Assembly (NCBI GenBank): GCA_027943245.1
Contig: JANDJZ010000625.1
Location: forward strand, 1-34,045
Direction: 5' to 3'
Source of the DNA: Acanthamoeba sp. SK_2022b
Taxonomy: Eukaryota; Discosea; Longamoebia; Acanthamoebidae
DNA length: 34,045 nt
Part shown: piece after piece, positions 1-9,258 of the stretch
Numbering within the stretch: the first letter of the stretch is position 1
How the letters are laid out: the number at the start of each line of letters is the position of its first letter
Translations under genes and position numbers: made by a program
The notes under the pieces: generated by a model
Told to the model about the DNA's origin: nothing
Seen by the model: only the letters and a program-made list of their open reading frames with translations
The model's database searches: none

Positions 1-70
1 TGTAGTGGAGTGTCAAGATGAAGAGGCTTGGCGGAGGGAAAAGTGCGAAAGAGACGACGTAGTTCGATGC

Positions 71-614
71 CTACTTGTTGAGGAGGACGACCACGATGAC
101 GGTGACCACAGCAGCGATAATACCAAGCAGGATGAGACAGCAGATGAGCACCCACAGCTTCTTCCATCGTGCGCTACACGCAAGTCGGTTTGCCTGCGTT
201 TCAAAACGATGAAAAGTCAATAACCGATCGTGATGATAATGCAACCGAGCAGGTTTGTTGTCACAACAATGCAACGGTTCGTGAAATGAAACACATGAGA
301 TTTTTCAGCAATTTGCCAGATGGGGTGGGTCGTACCTCTGTAAGATCGTCAATGCCCTTCTCGACTCGAATGTCGGACACGACGACCTGCTGCTCTGTAA
401 TATCGAGTTGGTCACGACCTTCGTCCACGAGGCCCTTGACATCGCGCATCACATCCCGGAGCGCGCTCAATTCGCCTTCGATTTCGCGCATATCGCGATT
501 CCGTTCCTCGATAAGGGCGGCATCGGTGTCGTATGAGCTCACACCGCTCACCGTCTGTTGAAGGAGGGGCTGCCTCAACGAATCCCTCTGCGAATGGGTG
601 CCGCCGTGACGCAT
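71..614 (-). CDS. Short SNARE (syntaxin-type Q-SNARE motif plus C-terminal anchor), left copy
   Basis: There are two exons, 336-614 and 71-193, joined in phase 0 across a 142-nt intron with a gtacg donor and acgcag acceptor, giving 133 aa. Residues 32-92 form an ungapped syntaxin-like SNARE heptad region, starting with the ALIEERNRDMREIE block. It is followed by a basic patch and one C-terminal hydrophobic anchor (about 106-131). SNAREs drive membrane fusion by four-helix bundle formation. There is no room for an N-terminal Habc domain. In the ungapped alignment the zero-layer glutamine falls on Gly66, with Gln69 three residues later. Subfamily (Qa or Qc) is uncertain. The start is the first ATG in frame. 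The gene lies 194 bp downstream of the F-box/WD40 gene on the same strand. Confidence 0.8.
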
Positions 615-808
615 CGTCTTCTTCTCCTTGTTCTCGCTCTGCGGCCACAACTACCAATTACACACAAAATTACCGTCTGTCGGGCACCGAGAAAAGGCGT
701 TTGCCGAAGACCGCAACCACCCACTCGCTGCGATAGTGGCCGCCTGATGCGCGTTTCCTTCTTATTCTTTGTACAATTACAACAGCTCGCATGATTGCTG
801 TGTGATGA

Positions 809-1639
809 TTAGGCTAGAAGACACTTGCCGGGGTCGTTGGTCTCGTCCTCCTGCGGCTCGCCAAAAAGCCAAATCTTCAGCTTCTTGTCCCTACGTTGAA
901 GAGAAGCACGCGCCAGTTGAGTCATGTATTCACCCAGCAACTTCGCACGAGCAATCCATCAATGGAGTGGAGCGGTACGATGAGGCGGTGATCAACTGTG
1001 AGTCGTCGTACTGCAAGTCCGTCACCCTGTCCGTGCACGAGTCAGCAAAAGAAGAAGAAGAAGAAGAACTCATTCCAACTCCCCTGCTCAGACAGGGGCG
1101 GGGTGGGCCACCTTCGACTGTGGGCCTTGAACTTGTTGAAGCGTCGGGCCGTGCACATGTCGTGCATCAGCACCTGTCCTCGAAAGTTGGCGCTTACCAC
1201 CTGTCGCCCCCCCCCGCACGTCGGTTCAACCTTTTAAGGAAAAGAAAAACAAAGCCGATTGGCCGCGGGGGCACCTTGTTCTGGTCAAACTGGAGGGTCG
1301 CAACGTGGTCGCCGATGGTGTGGGCTTTCTTCATCTTGCGAATGGTCATCACGCTGTCCACCGTGCGGGTGTCCCACACCTTGATCTTGGTATCGCCGCC
1401 CGTGCACATCAGGTAATGTGGCCCTCCCTATTGCCACCGCCAATCCCTCTCGCGCGTGAGACCTCCCCCCCTCTTCCATTCGGTGTTGTAGGGAGTGGCA
1501 ACGCGTAGTTACCCGAACGCTCGCGACCCATCCGCGGTGGATCTTCTTTTCGGTCTTGATGCACTCGCCGGTCTCGATGTCCCACAGCTTCAGTGACCTG
1601 TCCAAGCTCCTAGCGCTCCAAGCGTGACCCCACCATGCA

Positions 1640-1712
<73 letters not shown>

Positions 1713-2044
1713 ATGTCACTCACCCAGTGACGAGGCAATTGAGGTGGGGCAGGATGTCCATGCAGGTGACGGCCTTCTTGTGCGTTTTCTTCTTGTGGTT
1801 GATGTCCATCACCGACGCTTCTCCGCCGTCCCGCAGGTTCCACACCTTGATCGTTCGGTCCTTGCACCCGCTGAACGCCACGCCCTCCTCCTCCTGCCAG
1901 GCCATGCAGTACACCGACTGCGCGTGGCCCGACAGCACCGATCTGCAGCTCAGCGTGTCGAGGTCCCACACCTGCCCCCCCCCCATCCAATCGATGTGCG
2001 TGAGCTCGCTGCGCGCAACGAGCAGTTGCTGTTGCTGTTGCTAG

Positions 2045-2142
<98 letters not shown>

Positions 2143-3261
2143 CGCGCACATACTCTGATGGTGTTGTCGCTGCTGGACGAGAGCATCATGGTGTCGGTGG
2201 CCTCGGTGGTGCCGAGCAGGACGCGTATGATCGAATTGTTGTGGCCCCGGAGCACGTTGTCGGGCTCGAGCGGCGGCAGCTTGTCCTTGCTCGTGGCCCT
2301 CTTGGCCTTCCTCTCCTCTGTCCGGACACACGGGCCATCAGACAGGACCAGCTGCGACCACATCGCAGTCGACGAGAAATGGGCGCGGGGGGGGGGCACC
2401 AAGGAGCGCGCTCGAGGCCACGGCGGCTTCGAGGGTGTCCCGACGCCACACGCCGATGGTCTTCTCGATCATGAGGTTGCCGATGTCCTCGATGCCCCGG
2501 TCGGGCAGGCTGGTGCCGGCCACGAGGTACTTGTCGTTGAACCGCACCGACGAGATGTTGAGCTGGTCGTTGGCCAGGGCGAGCGCGGGCCTGCGCTTCT
2601 TGGGGCGCTTCCTCCGCGCCTTGAGCGTTTCCTCTCCCGCCTCGTTCCTGCGCGCGCGACCGCGCGTGAGGCTTGCGGCTACTAGATCGTGACACACGCA
2701 ACGCAACGCAACGCAACGCAACGCAACGCAACGCAACACGACGGCGAGTGATGGAAGGCGCACAGGAGGGTGGCGTAGAGGGTGGCGTCTTGCATCCAGT
2801 TGCGGTTCTCGATGAGCGACTTCTTGTAGTAGAGGGCTTTGTAGGAGTTGTCGGTGGCCATGAGGGTCGATTTCTTCACCTTGCCATAGAACTTCTTGTC
2901 GCACAGGATCCTGCGCCCAACACGCACACGCACATGAGCTGTGTTGAGAGAGAGAGAGAGAGAGAGCACTCGAAAGCGAGAAAGCAACGGCAACAGCGCG
3001 TGTGTACCTCCAGATACTGGACGGAGAAGGATAAGGAGGAGCAACAGTCAGCATGGAGGCGCATGAGGGCATCGAAGTGTGAAACCAGCGGCTTGCTTGA
3101 GAGGAGGGGGGGTACCTGGCGTCCTGCGTGAGGTGGTACCAGCGTCCACAAACGAGCGAACACGCCAACAGGTCAGTGTCGGGCAGGTACGCAAAGATGT
3201 ACAACCACACTTCATCCGGTAGCGCGTCCTCGCGCGACTCTTCATCTTCGCCGGCGTCCAT
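809..3261 (-). CDS. F-box/WD40-repeat protein (SCF ubiquitin-ligase adaptor type), left copy
   Basis: The model is 476 aa in 11 exons: 3116-3261, 3008-3016, 2764-2910, 2400-2647, 2154-2317, 1724-1971, 1513-1609, 1275-1427, 1112-1200, 979-1026, 809-890. The F-box (about residues 14-60) begins LPDEVWLYIFAYLPDTDLL. A 9-nt second exon supplies SIW, completing the usual F-box tryptophan. A basic linker (about 105-122) precedes seven WD40 blades with endings such as NTIRVWD, RTIKVWN, RSLKLWD and KLKIW, so a full seven-blade propeller is expected. By family, the F-box binds Skp1 and the propeller recruits a substrate for ubiquitination. Two introns hold long (GT)n tracts and one a CGCAA array. It is head to head with eIF3h, 173 bp apart. 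The substrate cannot be inferred. Confidence 0.88.
1643..1711. repeat. (GT)n microsatellite, F-box/WD40 intron 6 (left)
   Basis: About 69 nt of GT, which is (CA)n on the coding strand. It starts right after the donor region. The right counterpart is 29842-29912. Confidence 0.9.
2047..2141. repeat. (GT)n microsatellite, F-box/WD40 intron 5 (left)
   Basis: About 95 nt of uninterrupted GT. The right-arm partner at 29437-29505 is only 69 nt, so the arms differ here by about 13 dinucleotide units. Confidence 0.9.
2697..2736. repeat. CGCAA pentanucleotide array, F-box/WD40 intron 3 (left)
   Basis: Eight tandem copies of CGCAA. The right arm has five (28857-28881). Confidence 0.9.
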
Positions 3262-3434
3262 CTTTGGTAGCTTATCCTGTGTTCGGTTTAGTTGTTCTTT
3301 CAAGAAACGAGTGGGCCCAGGTTGCGTTGCACGAATTGTGCGCAAATGCTTTCTTTTGTTTTTCTGTGCGTCATGCCGGCAAAATCGCTTTTTTTGCGGA
3401 TCGCAGGCCTTCATCAAGATCTGTCGTGCTCACA
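3262..3434. promoter_or_regulatory. Shared divergent promoter region, F-box/WD40 and eIF3h (left)
   Basis: Only 173 bp separate the two start codons, which point away from each other, so both promoters and 5' leaders must lie here. It contains T-rich runs and no convincing TATA box. The right arm has the same arrangement at 28156-28328. Inferred from gene layout alone. Confidence 0.5.
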
Positions 3435-5168
3435 ATGTCGTCCACGAAGAAGATGGATTCCTTCCTCAGCAAAGACATCTCACAAATGAGCTACGAGGAG
3501 CTCGAGAAGGCCGCCCGTCACTATGGCCTCAACGAGGACTCCAAGGTCGACCTCGTCCAGATTGACGGTCTGGTAGGGTTCCTTCGCTGCTCCCCTTGGT
3601 TTCCCATCAAAAATTGATCGCGCTACACTGAATCTGCGACACCGCAGCCAATGCGACACAATCTGAACAAAAATTTCGCACCCAATGCTGTGCATTAATG
3701 GACAATAGGTGGTGCTTAAGATCATCAAGCACTGCCGCGAGAACCTGCCCGAGCTCGTGACCGGCCAGCTGCTTGGCCTCGACGTGAACTCCACCCTTGA
3801 AGTGACCAACAGCTTCCCTTTCCCCCAGCGCGAGGAGGAGGCCTCCGTTGATGAGGCTGAGTCTGGCGCCAAGTATTCCCTCGGTGCGCTGCCTATACGC
3901 CCCCCCCCCCAATCACATGCAACCGATCGCAATTGATTGCCAAATTGTGTGTATCCTAATTTTTCGAATGCATGTTGCGAACTCGCCTCAGAAATGATGC
4001 GTCATCTCCGAGAGGTGAACGTGGACAACAACACAGTGGGCTGGTACACGTCCACGTATCTCTCCTCCTTCCTCTCGGAGTCCTTGATCCAGGATCAGTT
4101 CAACTACCAGACCACCATCAGCAAATGCGTGGTCGTCGTCTACGATCCCCTCAAGGTATACGCGCTTCGCCTCTCTCTTTTGATAATTTGTAATGCGCAT
4201 CTCTCGCGCTCATCGTTTCTGCTCGCGCGCACTCACCCTCTCCCTCTCCCCCCAACCACCCCTCTCGTCCTCCCTGCAGACCAACCAGGGCGAGCTGTCC
4301 CTCAAGGCCTACCGGCTGTCCGACGCCTTCATCACCCTCTACCAGAACGAGGACTTCACCGCTGCCAGGTAGGATGATCATGCGCTCCTCTCTCTCCCTC
4401 TCCTCTCTCCCCTCTCCCTTCATGCGCTCGATCACATCACATCACTCACGTGGTCGTTTTTTGTTGGTTTGCTCTCTTGCGCAGCATCGCCCGGGCCGGT
4501 CTCTCGTACAACACCATTTTTGAAGAAATCCCCATCAAGATCAGCAACATCTCCCTCGTCAAGGCGTTCCTCGCCGAGCTCGAGGACAACGACTTCCTCG
4601 ACCGAGGCGCCGAGTTCGACCGCCTCTCGGACGTCTCGAGCGATGCCTTCCTGGAGAAGGGTGCGGCAAGCCTTCGCTTTTTCTTCATTTTCCTTTGCAT
4701 TTTCACTTTCTTTTCTCACTATTTCTCCGTTGCGCGCGGGTCACAGGCATGAGGTACCTCATCAAGTCCATCGACGCTCTGGACAACGAACAGAAGAAGT
4801 TCCAGAAGTTCCAGTACTACCAAAAGAGCCAGAGACAGAGGAGGGTACGGCCCTTTGCGTTGTCTGTTTCCCCGTCTCAACACTACCAACCCTACCCACC
4901 CACTTCACCGTCATCTTCATCTTCATCATCGTTATACTAACGACACGACACGAAACAGGGAGAGGAGGAGGACAACAGACCGCTCCCGCAGCCGCCGAGC
5001 CAGCTGGACAACCTGCTGATCACGGGCCGCGTGAACAACTACTGCGACCAGATCAACCAGTTTGTGGGACAGGGCTTCTCGAAGCTGTGCATGTTGCAGG
5101 GTCTTGTGCAGGGACAGAAAGAGGGAAAGGGAAAGGAAGACGAAACGACCGCCAAGACTTCTGCTTGA
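3435..5168 (+). CDS. EIF3H: Translation initiation factor eIF3 subunit h, left copy
   Basis: The model is 349 aa in seven exons: 3435-3572, 3709-3883, 3992-4155, 4280-4368, 4485-4660, 4747-4844, 4959-5168. Length is close to the family norm (about 350 aa). Family hallmarks are [14 protein letters not shown] at the start of the MPN domain, the LGL and FPFPQ strands, [37 protein letters not shown], and a C-terminal [13 protein letters not shown] segment. No JAMM metal-binding motif is evident, as expected for this non-catalytic MPN subunit. It is part of the eIF3 complex on the 40S ribosome. The last ~20 residues after KLCMLQ are lysine/glutamate-rich and unlike the usual short ending. The start is the first ATG, in good context. 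Confidence 0.95.
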
Positions 5169-5255
5169 AACTAGAACTGCAACAACAAGAACCACCCCTT
5201 TTACTCTTAACCCTAACTACCAGCAAGGGAGTGATGGGGGTTGAGAAGGCTCCCA

Positions 5256-5744
5256 ACCAACTCCGCCCGCGACGCCATTCGTACTCGGATCAACGGAGGC
5301 GGCGTCGCCGTGATCTCCAACGGCGAGACAGACCTTGCCCAGTTCATCACCGGCTGGACTTCAGGCTCAGCCAAGCGCGGCGGACCCAGTGGTAACTCGA
5401 CAAAGACCGCCGCTGGTTCTGGTTCGTCCATCTTCGGCCCCTTGCCCGACGGCCTGGAGACTGTAGACGCCTGCGGCTCGTGGAACCTACACGCGTTCAT
5501 TGAGGAGATCACCTGTTACTACAACTACGACTCCGACACGCAATGCACTGTGTGGGGCTACCCCATGGGCTCGGGATATGTGTACGGCGTGGGCCCCGAC
5601 TTCTACGCTTTCTGCCCCTCGTGCTACCAGGACGGCGGGTGGAGGGACATCCTCCACGGGCTCCTTGGCCATTATGTCACGTGGAAATCCTCCGCGGCTC
5701 GGCTCACGAGCTGGATCACCCTCCTGTTCTTCTATCTCTTCTGA
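5256..5744 (+). pseudogene. 5'-truncated copy of the secreted-protein gene (left)
   Basis: Similarity to the full-length gene at 8452-9258 starts abruptly at accaactccgcc, corresponding to residue 105, and runs to the same C-terminal YLF and stop. The first 104 codons, including the signal peptide, are absent. The remaining 162 codons are open but carry many substitutions against the full copy (for example TWTSGSAKRGG versus the longer TDSGPAKRGDG region, and GSWNLHAFIEE versus YSWDLTVYDQE). It is therefore a diverged paralogue fragment, not a fresh duplicate. It begins 88 bp after the eIF3h stop. Without a start and leader it is probably a pseudogene. Confidence 0.8.
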
Positions 5745-5935
5745 ACCCCTGCTGACGTGTATATATGTAGGTAGTACTCTTGTCTTCACCTTACTTGCCT
5801 CAATACACACATTCGTCTGTCATACACACTCAATACACTATCACCACCAGCCTAGCTTACCACCACCACCACAACACCAGAACACCACAACACACTACCA
5901 CACCACCACAACACACCACCACCACCAGTGATGTT
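5745..5935. other. Low-complexity CAC/ACA-rich junction sequence (left)
   Basis: Between the truncated gene and the retroelement lies a non-coding stretch with a TA-rich patch (tgtatatatgtag) followed by about 80 bp of CACCAC/ACAACACC imperfect repeats. It could hold the remains of a 5' LTR, but I see no matching repeat at the 3' side of the element. The same sequence occurs inverted in the right arm at about 25625-25815. Confidence 0.5.
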
Positions 5936-6033
5936 GTGGTGAGACCTAAGAATGAGAAAGGGACTCTTTCTGTAGACAATACCTGTCTGGGAAGGTGCCC
6001 TAAATGCATGACTGCTGCCTTGACTGCTGAAAA

Positions 6034-6417
6034 GTGTACACATTTCAAGAAAGGGCAGTGCCTCTGACCACGCCAACAGATATGTTGATCTCCAGAACTA
6101 CTATGACAAGGGGCAGGAGTATCACTAGGCATGATCTTTCAACACACAAACCCAACAAAAGCTCACAAGAAATTTGTTACCACTCTGAGTTCTTCAGCTT
6201 GAAGATGGAGCCTGATGGCAACCTGCACTTTGACTGCATCAATGCCTTGGTTTGCTGGATTACACTGGTGGACACTGCACTGTCTGAAGCAATGATTGTG
6301 ATAATTACTATCATGAGCTTACCACCCCAATTCAATACAATCAAGCCAGTTATACAAATGTGGGACAGGATCAACAATGACTGCCTGCAAGCTGCACTAC
6401 TTGTCCCTTTCATGTGA
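6034..6417 (+). pseudogene. Copia gag-like fragment (left)
   Basis: An open frame of about 127 codons holds FFSLKMEPDGNLHFDCINAL and an IMSLPPQFNTI block, which resemble the gag capsid-like domain of Ty1/copia elements (the 'MSLPPSY' region). The frame ends at 6417 and the downstream zinc-knuckle/protease frame overlaps it in another register, so gag is frameshifted relative to protease. No sign of a functional start. Confidence 0.65.
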
Positions 6418-6907
6418 TGCTCCTGTTATTAAAGAAACCCTTCTATACTCATGGACCCAGGACAGTGGCCCTGCACCAGAGAACAAGCACAGCCAGCAGC
6501 AACATGGTGACCACAGCAACATGGGAAGAAGAAGAAGAAGATACTCTGTAATCACTGTGAATTCCCTGGACACCTGTGGAAGGACTGCCACAAACATCTA
6601 CATGGTGAGCCACCACACATCAAGGGCAGACACCATAGCAACACCACACAGGATGCACTGTCAACCACTGGTCCACCATCATCCAAAAAATGGGATGTGT
6701 GGTTTCTACATTACCACATCTCACATGACATGCAATCATATGCTCCCCACCAACCATGTTACACTCAGAAATAATACAATTATTGAGTCTATTGGATCAG
6801 GCACTGTATGCAGGATGACTCTGGTGAACAGACACCAGGTCCCACTAACCCTGACTGACCTCCTACACGTCCCTCAGCTGGAAAATCTCACCCAATCACC
6901 TCACTGA
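6377..6907 (+). pseudogene. Copia zinc-knuckle/protease fragment with two compensating frameshifts (left)
   Basis: The distal part encodes a copia protease-like segment (SHMTCNHMLPTNH, IGSGTV, VPLTLTDLLHVPQLENL). The expected catalytic Asp-Ser-Gly is replaced by Ile-Thr-Thr. Compared with the right-arm copy, one base is missing near 6520 (aacatggg versus aacaatggg) and one is gained near 6708 (tttctacatt versus tttctcatt). As a result the CX2CX4HX4C knuckle is read out of frame here while the ends stay in frame. Not functional. Confidence 0.75.
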
Positions 6908-8048
6908 GCTTAGGTATGTTGCAGTGCAGGACCCACAGGTGCACCATCAGGCATGCAGCCACTGGAACAATACTCCTGGCTGCTGTACCACAGGATGGCA
7001 TGCTGCACATACCACTCATGCCAGCCAAGGCACCTGCCCAACATCAGTCACTTGTGACTACAGCATGAGGCACTACATTACTCAAAGCTACTCAGCCCTA
7101 TGGCATACTGTGACTCCAACTGGGGCAGCAATCTCATCAACTGTCACTCAGTCACCAGCTACATACAACCTCCTCTATTATCAAATGAGAGGTAGAAAAT
7201 GACTGGCGTTTTTTTGTGCCATCATTCCTTGGAATGAAGCACTATTGGGGGAATTACTTGAATTAATCGCATGCAGCAATTGTAAACAATAATTTAGGGT
7301 GTGTATAGGCACGTTGAGAGCAATAAAACGGATTTTAGGTGGGTAAAATTTCAGTTTTTATAATAACACAATCCATTTTAGAAGGGTGAATATCATGGTC
7401 TTGATTTTTAGGCCAGCAAAAGGAAGTTAAATTTATGGATGGGCTAATAAAACCAGGTAGTGTGCAGGGTGTTATAAATGTTGAGTTTTATTAAATAGAG
7501 CTACATTTAATTCCTGATCCAATTTTCTTGATCTTGCCCCAATTCCCAACACATGTGGACCACATATGCATACATGATCAATACAACAATTCCTTTATCT
7601 GATCTTCTTCAGGTCATGAACTACACACCACCTGCACATTGGGCTCTCACCCTTGCACAATTACACCTAACTATTTGGTGACTTTATGCTATTTGGAGGT
7701 AGAACACCTCAACACTAAACCACCATCTTGGACACTGGCATACACTTGAGAAAGGAGAGAAAAGGTACTGCTGAAGCAGTGGAATGCAACCACAAACATG
7801 ACAGCTAACTAATCAAAAACAGAAAAAAAGTTGATGAAACAAGGTAGGAAACTTAAATGACAGTGAAACTCCAATTAATTGGCTGCTAGTCCACAAAAAT
7901 TCTAATTGGCCACCCTGGGGCCTTATAAGTTGAAGGGGCCTCCAAAAATCATTTCTCATAGTTGCCCAGCACCAGACAAACAACATGGAGAAAGATGAGC
8001 TACCACCCACCCAGTTGACCAGTGGAATTCCACACATTGCTGGTGTGC
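6908..8048. other. AT-rich non-coding interior of the retroelement (left)
   Basis: I see no credible coding sequence here. The stretch is AT-rich, with A/T runs and stop codons in all frames, and lies where integrase and reverse transcriptase should be. It may be decayed element sequence or unrelated filler. It is conserved almost base for base in the right arm (about 23520-24660), so it predates duplication of the arm. Confidence 0.5.
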
Positions 8049-8345
8049 AGACACATCTATGGCATTTGTCCAAGTCACAGTCATCCATTGCACTATCATC
8101 CTGCAAGGCTGAGTACACACTTTCAGAAACTGTACTACACATCCATTAGCTCTCTTAATGCACTGATGATCATAATGAGTGACAACCAGAGTGCTATACT
8201 GCTAGCTCAAACCAATCACCCAAGGACAAAACATATCAACATCAAGGCAGATGATTGCAGACATGCTTACCAAAGCACTGCCTAGACCTAAACTCAATGA
8301 GTTGAAAGGCTTAGCCAATCTACCTGACCAGATCGGAGTTTCAAT
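8049..8345 (+). pseudogene. Copia RNase H C-terminal remnant (left)
   Basis: Three short pieces in different frames match the end of copia RNase H: LSKSQSSIALSSCKAEY (about 8067-8121), SDNQSAILLAQTNHPRTKHI (about 8178-8237) and IADMLTKALPRPKLNELKGL (8254-8313). A deletion between short gcaga repeats has joined the last two out of register. The final frame stays open into the downstream secreted-protein gene in this arm. Confidence 0.8.
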
Positions 8346-8451
8346 TTCAAAAAAGGGCGAACTGCCCTGGCGTTCTTTCCTTATCTTACCCACACATCGG
8401 TTGCTTCTTAGTTGCTCCGTGAATTCGAGTCTAACCTGTTCAGCACAAGAG

Positions 8452-9258
8452 ATGAAGACGAGCACGATCATCCTTTCGTTGGCGCTTTTCTGCATTGTCT
8501 TCCTCTCCTCTTCGGTCTCTGCCTCTGTCAACTCCACCATCGCCCTGGGCTTCGACAGCCGTTGCGTGGACACGACCCCAACGTATGATGGTGAGAGCTA
8601 CGGAGAAGCTGTCAACCTCGACATGCTTTTGCGTTCCTTCCGCGCCGACGTTCTCAAGGTGACCAACTACAGCAGCACCCCCACCCAGTGGACCAACTTG
8701 TTGGCGCAGGCCAGGGTTCTCTTCTTCGTCGAGGACGAAGTAGGAAACCCTCTGTCCTACATCACCAACTCCGCCCGCGACGCCATCCGTACTTGGATCA
8801 ACGGAGGCGGCATCGCCGTGATCTCCAACGGCGAGGCTGGCCTTGCCCAGTTCATCACCGGCTGGACCGATTCAGGCCCAGCCAAGCGCGGCGACGGACC
8901 CAGTGGTAACTCGACAAAGACCGCCGCTGGTTCGGCTTCGTCCATCTTCGGCCCCTTGCCCGACAGCCTGGAGACTGTGGACGCCTGCTACTCGTGGGAC
9001 CTCACCGTGTACGATCAGGAGATCACCTGTTACTACAACTACGACTCCGACACGCAATGCACCGTGTGGGGTTACTCCATGGGCTCGGGATATGTGTACG
9101 GCGTGGGCCCCGACTTCTACGCTTTCTGCCCCTCGTGCTACCAGGACGGCGGGTGGAGGGACATCCTCCACGGGCTCCTCGGCCATTATGTCACGTGGAA
9201 ATCCTCCGCGGCTCAGCTCACGAGCTGGATCACCCTCCTGTCCTTCTATCTCTTCTGA
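8452..9258 (+). CDS. Secreted, possibly GPI-anchored protein of unknown function, left copy
   Basis: This is an intronless ORF of 268 aa. Residues 1-24 are a clear signal peptide (MKTSTIILSLALFCIVFLSS). There are N-glycosylation sequons at 27, 72 and 153, and six cysteines in the mature chain (38, 179, 193, 203, 226, 229). The C-terminus is short and hydrophobic after a small-residue SSAA stretch, suggesting a GPI signal. Residues about 80-130 (LLAQARVLFFVEDE, then RTWINGGGIAVIS) resemble the alternating strand/helix and Gly-Gly turn of class-I glutamine-amidotransferase-like or flavodoxin-like folds; this is inference and no catalytic Cys is evident. The frame remains open upstream into retroelement sequence, but the signal peptide decides the start. 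The lack of introns is unlike its neighbours. Confidence 0.75.
   Translation: MKTSTIILSLALFCIVFLSSSVSASVNSTIALGFDSRCVDTTPTYDGESYGEAVNLDMLLRSFRADVLKVTNYSSTPTQWTNLLAQARVLFFVEDEVGNPLSYITNSARDAIRTWINGGGIAVISNGEAGLAQFITGWTDSGPAKRGDGPSGNSTKTAAGSASSIFGPLPDSLETVDACYSWDLTVYDQEITCYYNYDSDTQCTVWGYSMGSGYVYGVGPDFYAFCPSCYQDGGWRDILHGLLGHYVTWKSSAAQLTSWITLLSFYLF

Larger units (their letters stand above)
5936..8345 (+). mobile_element. Decayed, internally deleted Ty1/copia-type retrotransposon (left)
   Basis: Three copia landmarks occur in the expected order. A gag-like region lies at 6034-6417 (LKM..DG and IMSLPPQFNT). A zinc-knuckle/protease region lies at 6377-6907. The C-terminal end of RNase H lies at 8049-8345 (SKSQSSIALSS..AEY, SDNQSAILLAQ, RTKHINIK, ADMLTKALPRPK). 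Integrase and nearly all of the reverse transcriptase are missing; the ~1.1 kb in between is AT-rich and non-coding. RNase H is broken over several frames, with roughly 30 residues deleted between the KHINIK and ADMLTK motifs. No LTR pair is seen. Lower GC sets it apart from the host genes. It cannot be autonomous. Confidence 0.85.

Noticed and set aside
1600..2480. Long frames with Thr-His or Cys-Val repeats
   Set aside because: They are translations of (GT)n/(CA)n intron microsatellites and overlap the well-supported F-box/WD40 exons on the other strand.
2338..3417. 359-codon minus-strand frame starting upstream of the F-box gene
   Set aside because: It reads straight through introns and switches out of the F-box/WD40 frame; the spliced model matches family hallmarks instead.
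5208..5219. ttaaccctaac, a telomere-like string near the eIF3h/truncated-gene junction
   Set aside because: Less than two repeat units; too short to claim an interstitial telomere or healed break.
7813..8142. 109-codon minus-strand frame in the retroelement interior (mirror 23422-23751)
   Set aside because: Overlaps the RNase H remnant on the opposite strand and has no family resemblance.
5745..8451. Search for paired LTRs flanking the copia remnant
   Set aside because: No direct terminal repeat was found; the flanks are the truncated and full secreted genes, whose similarity is coding, not LTR.
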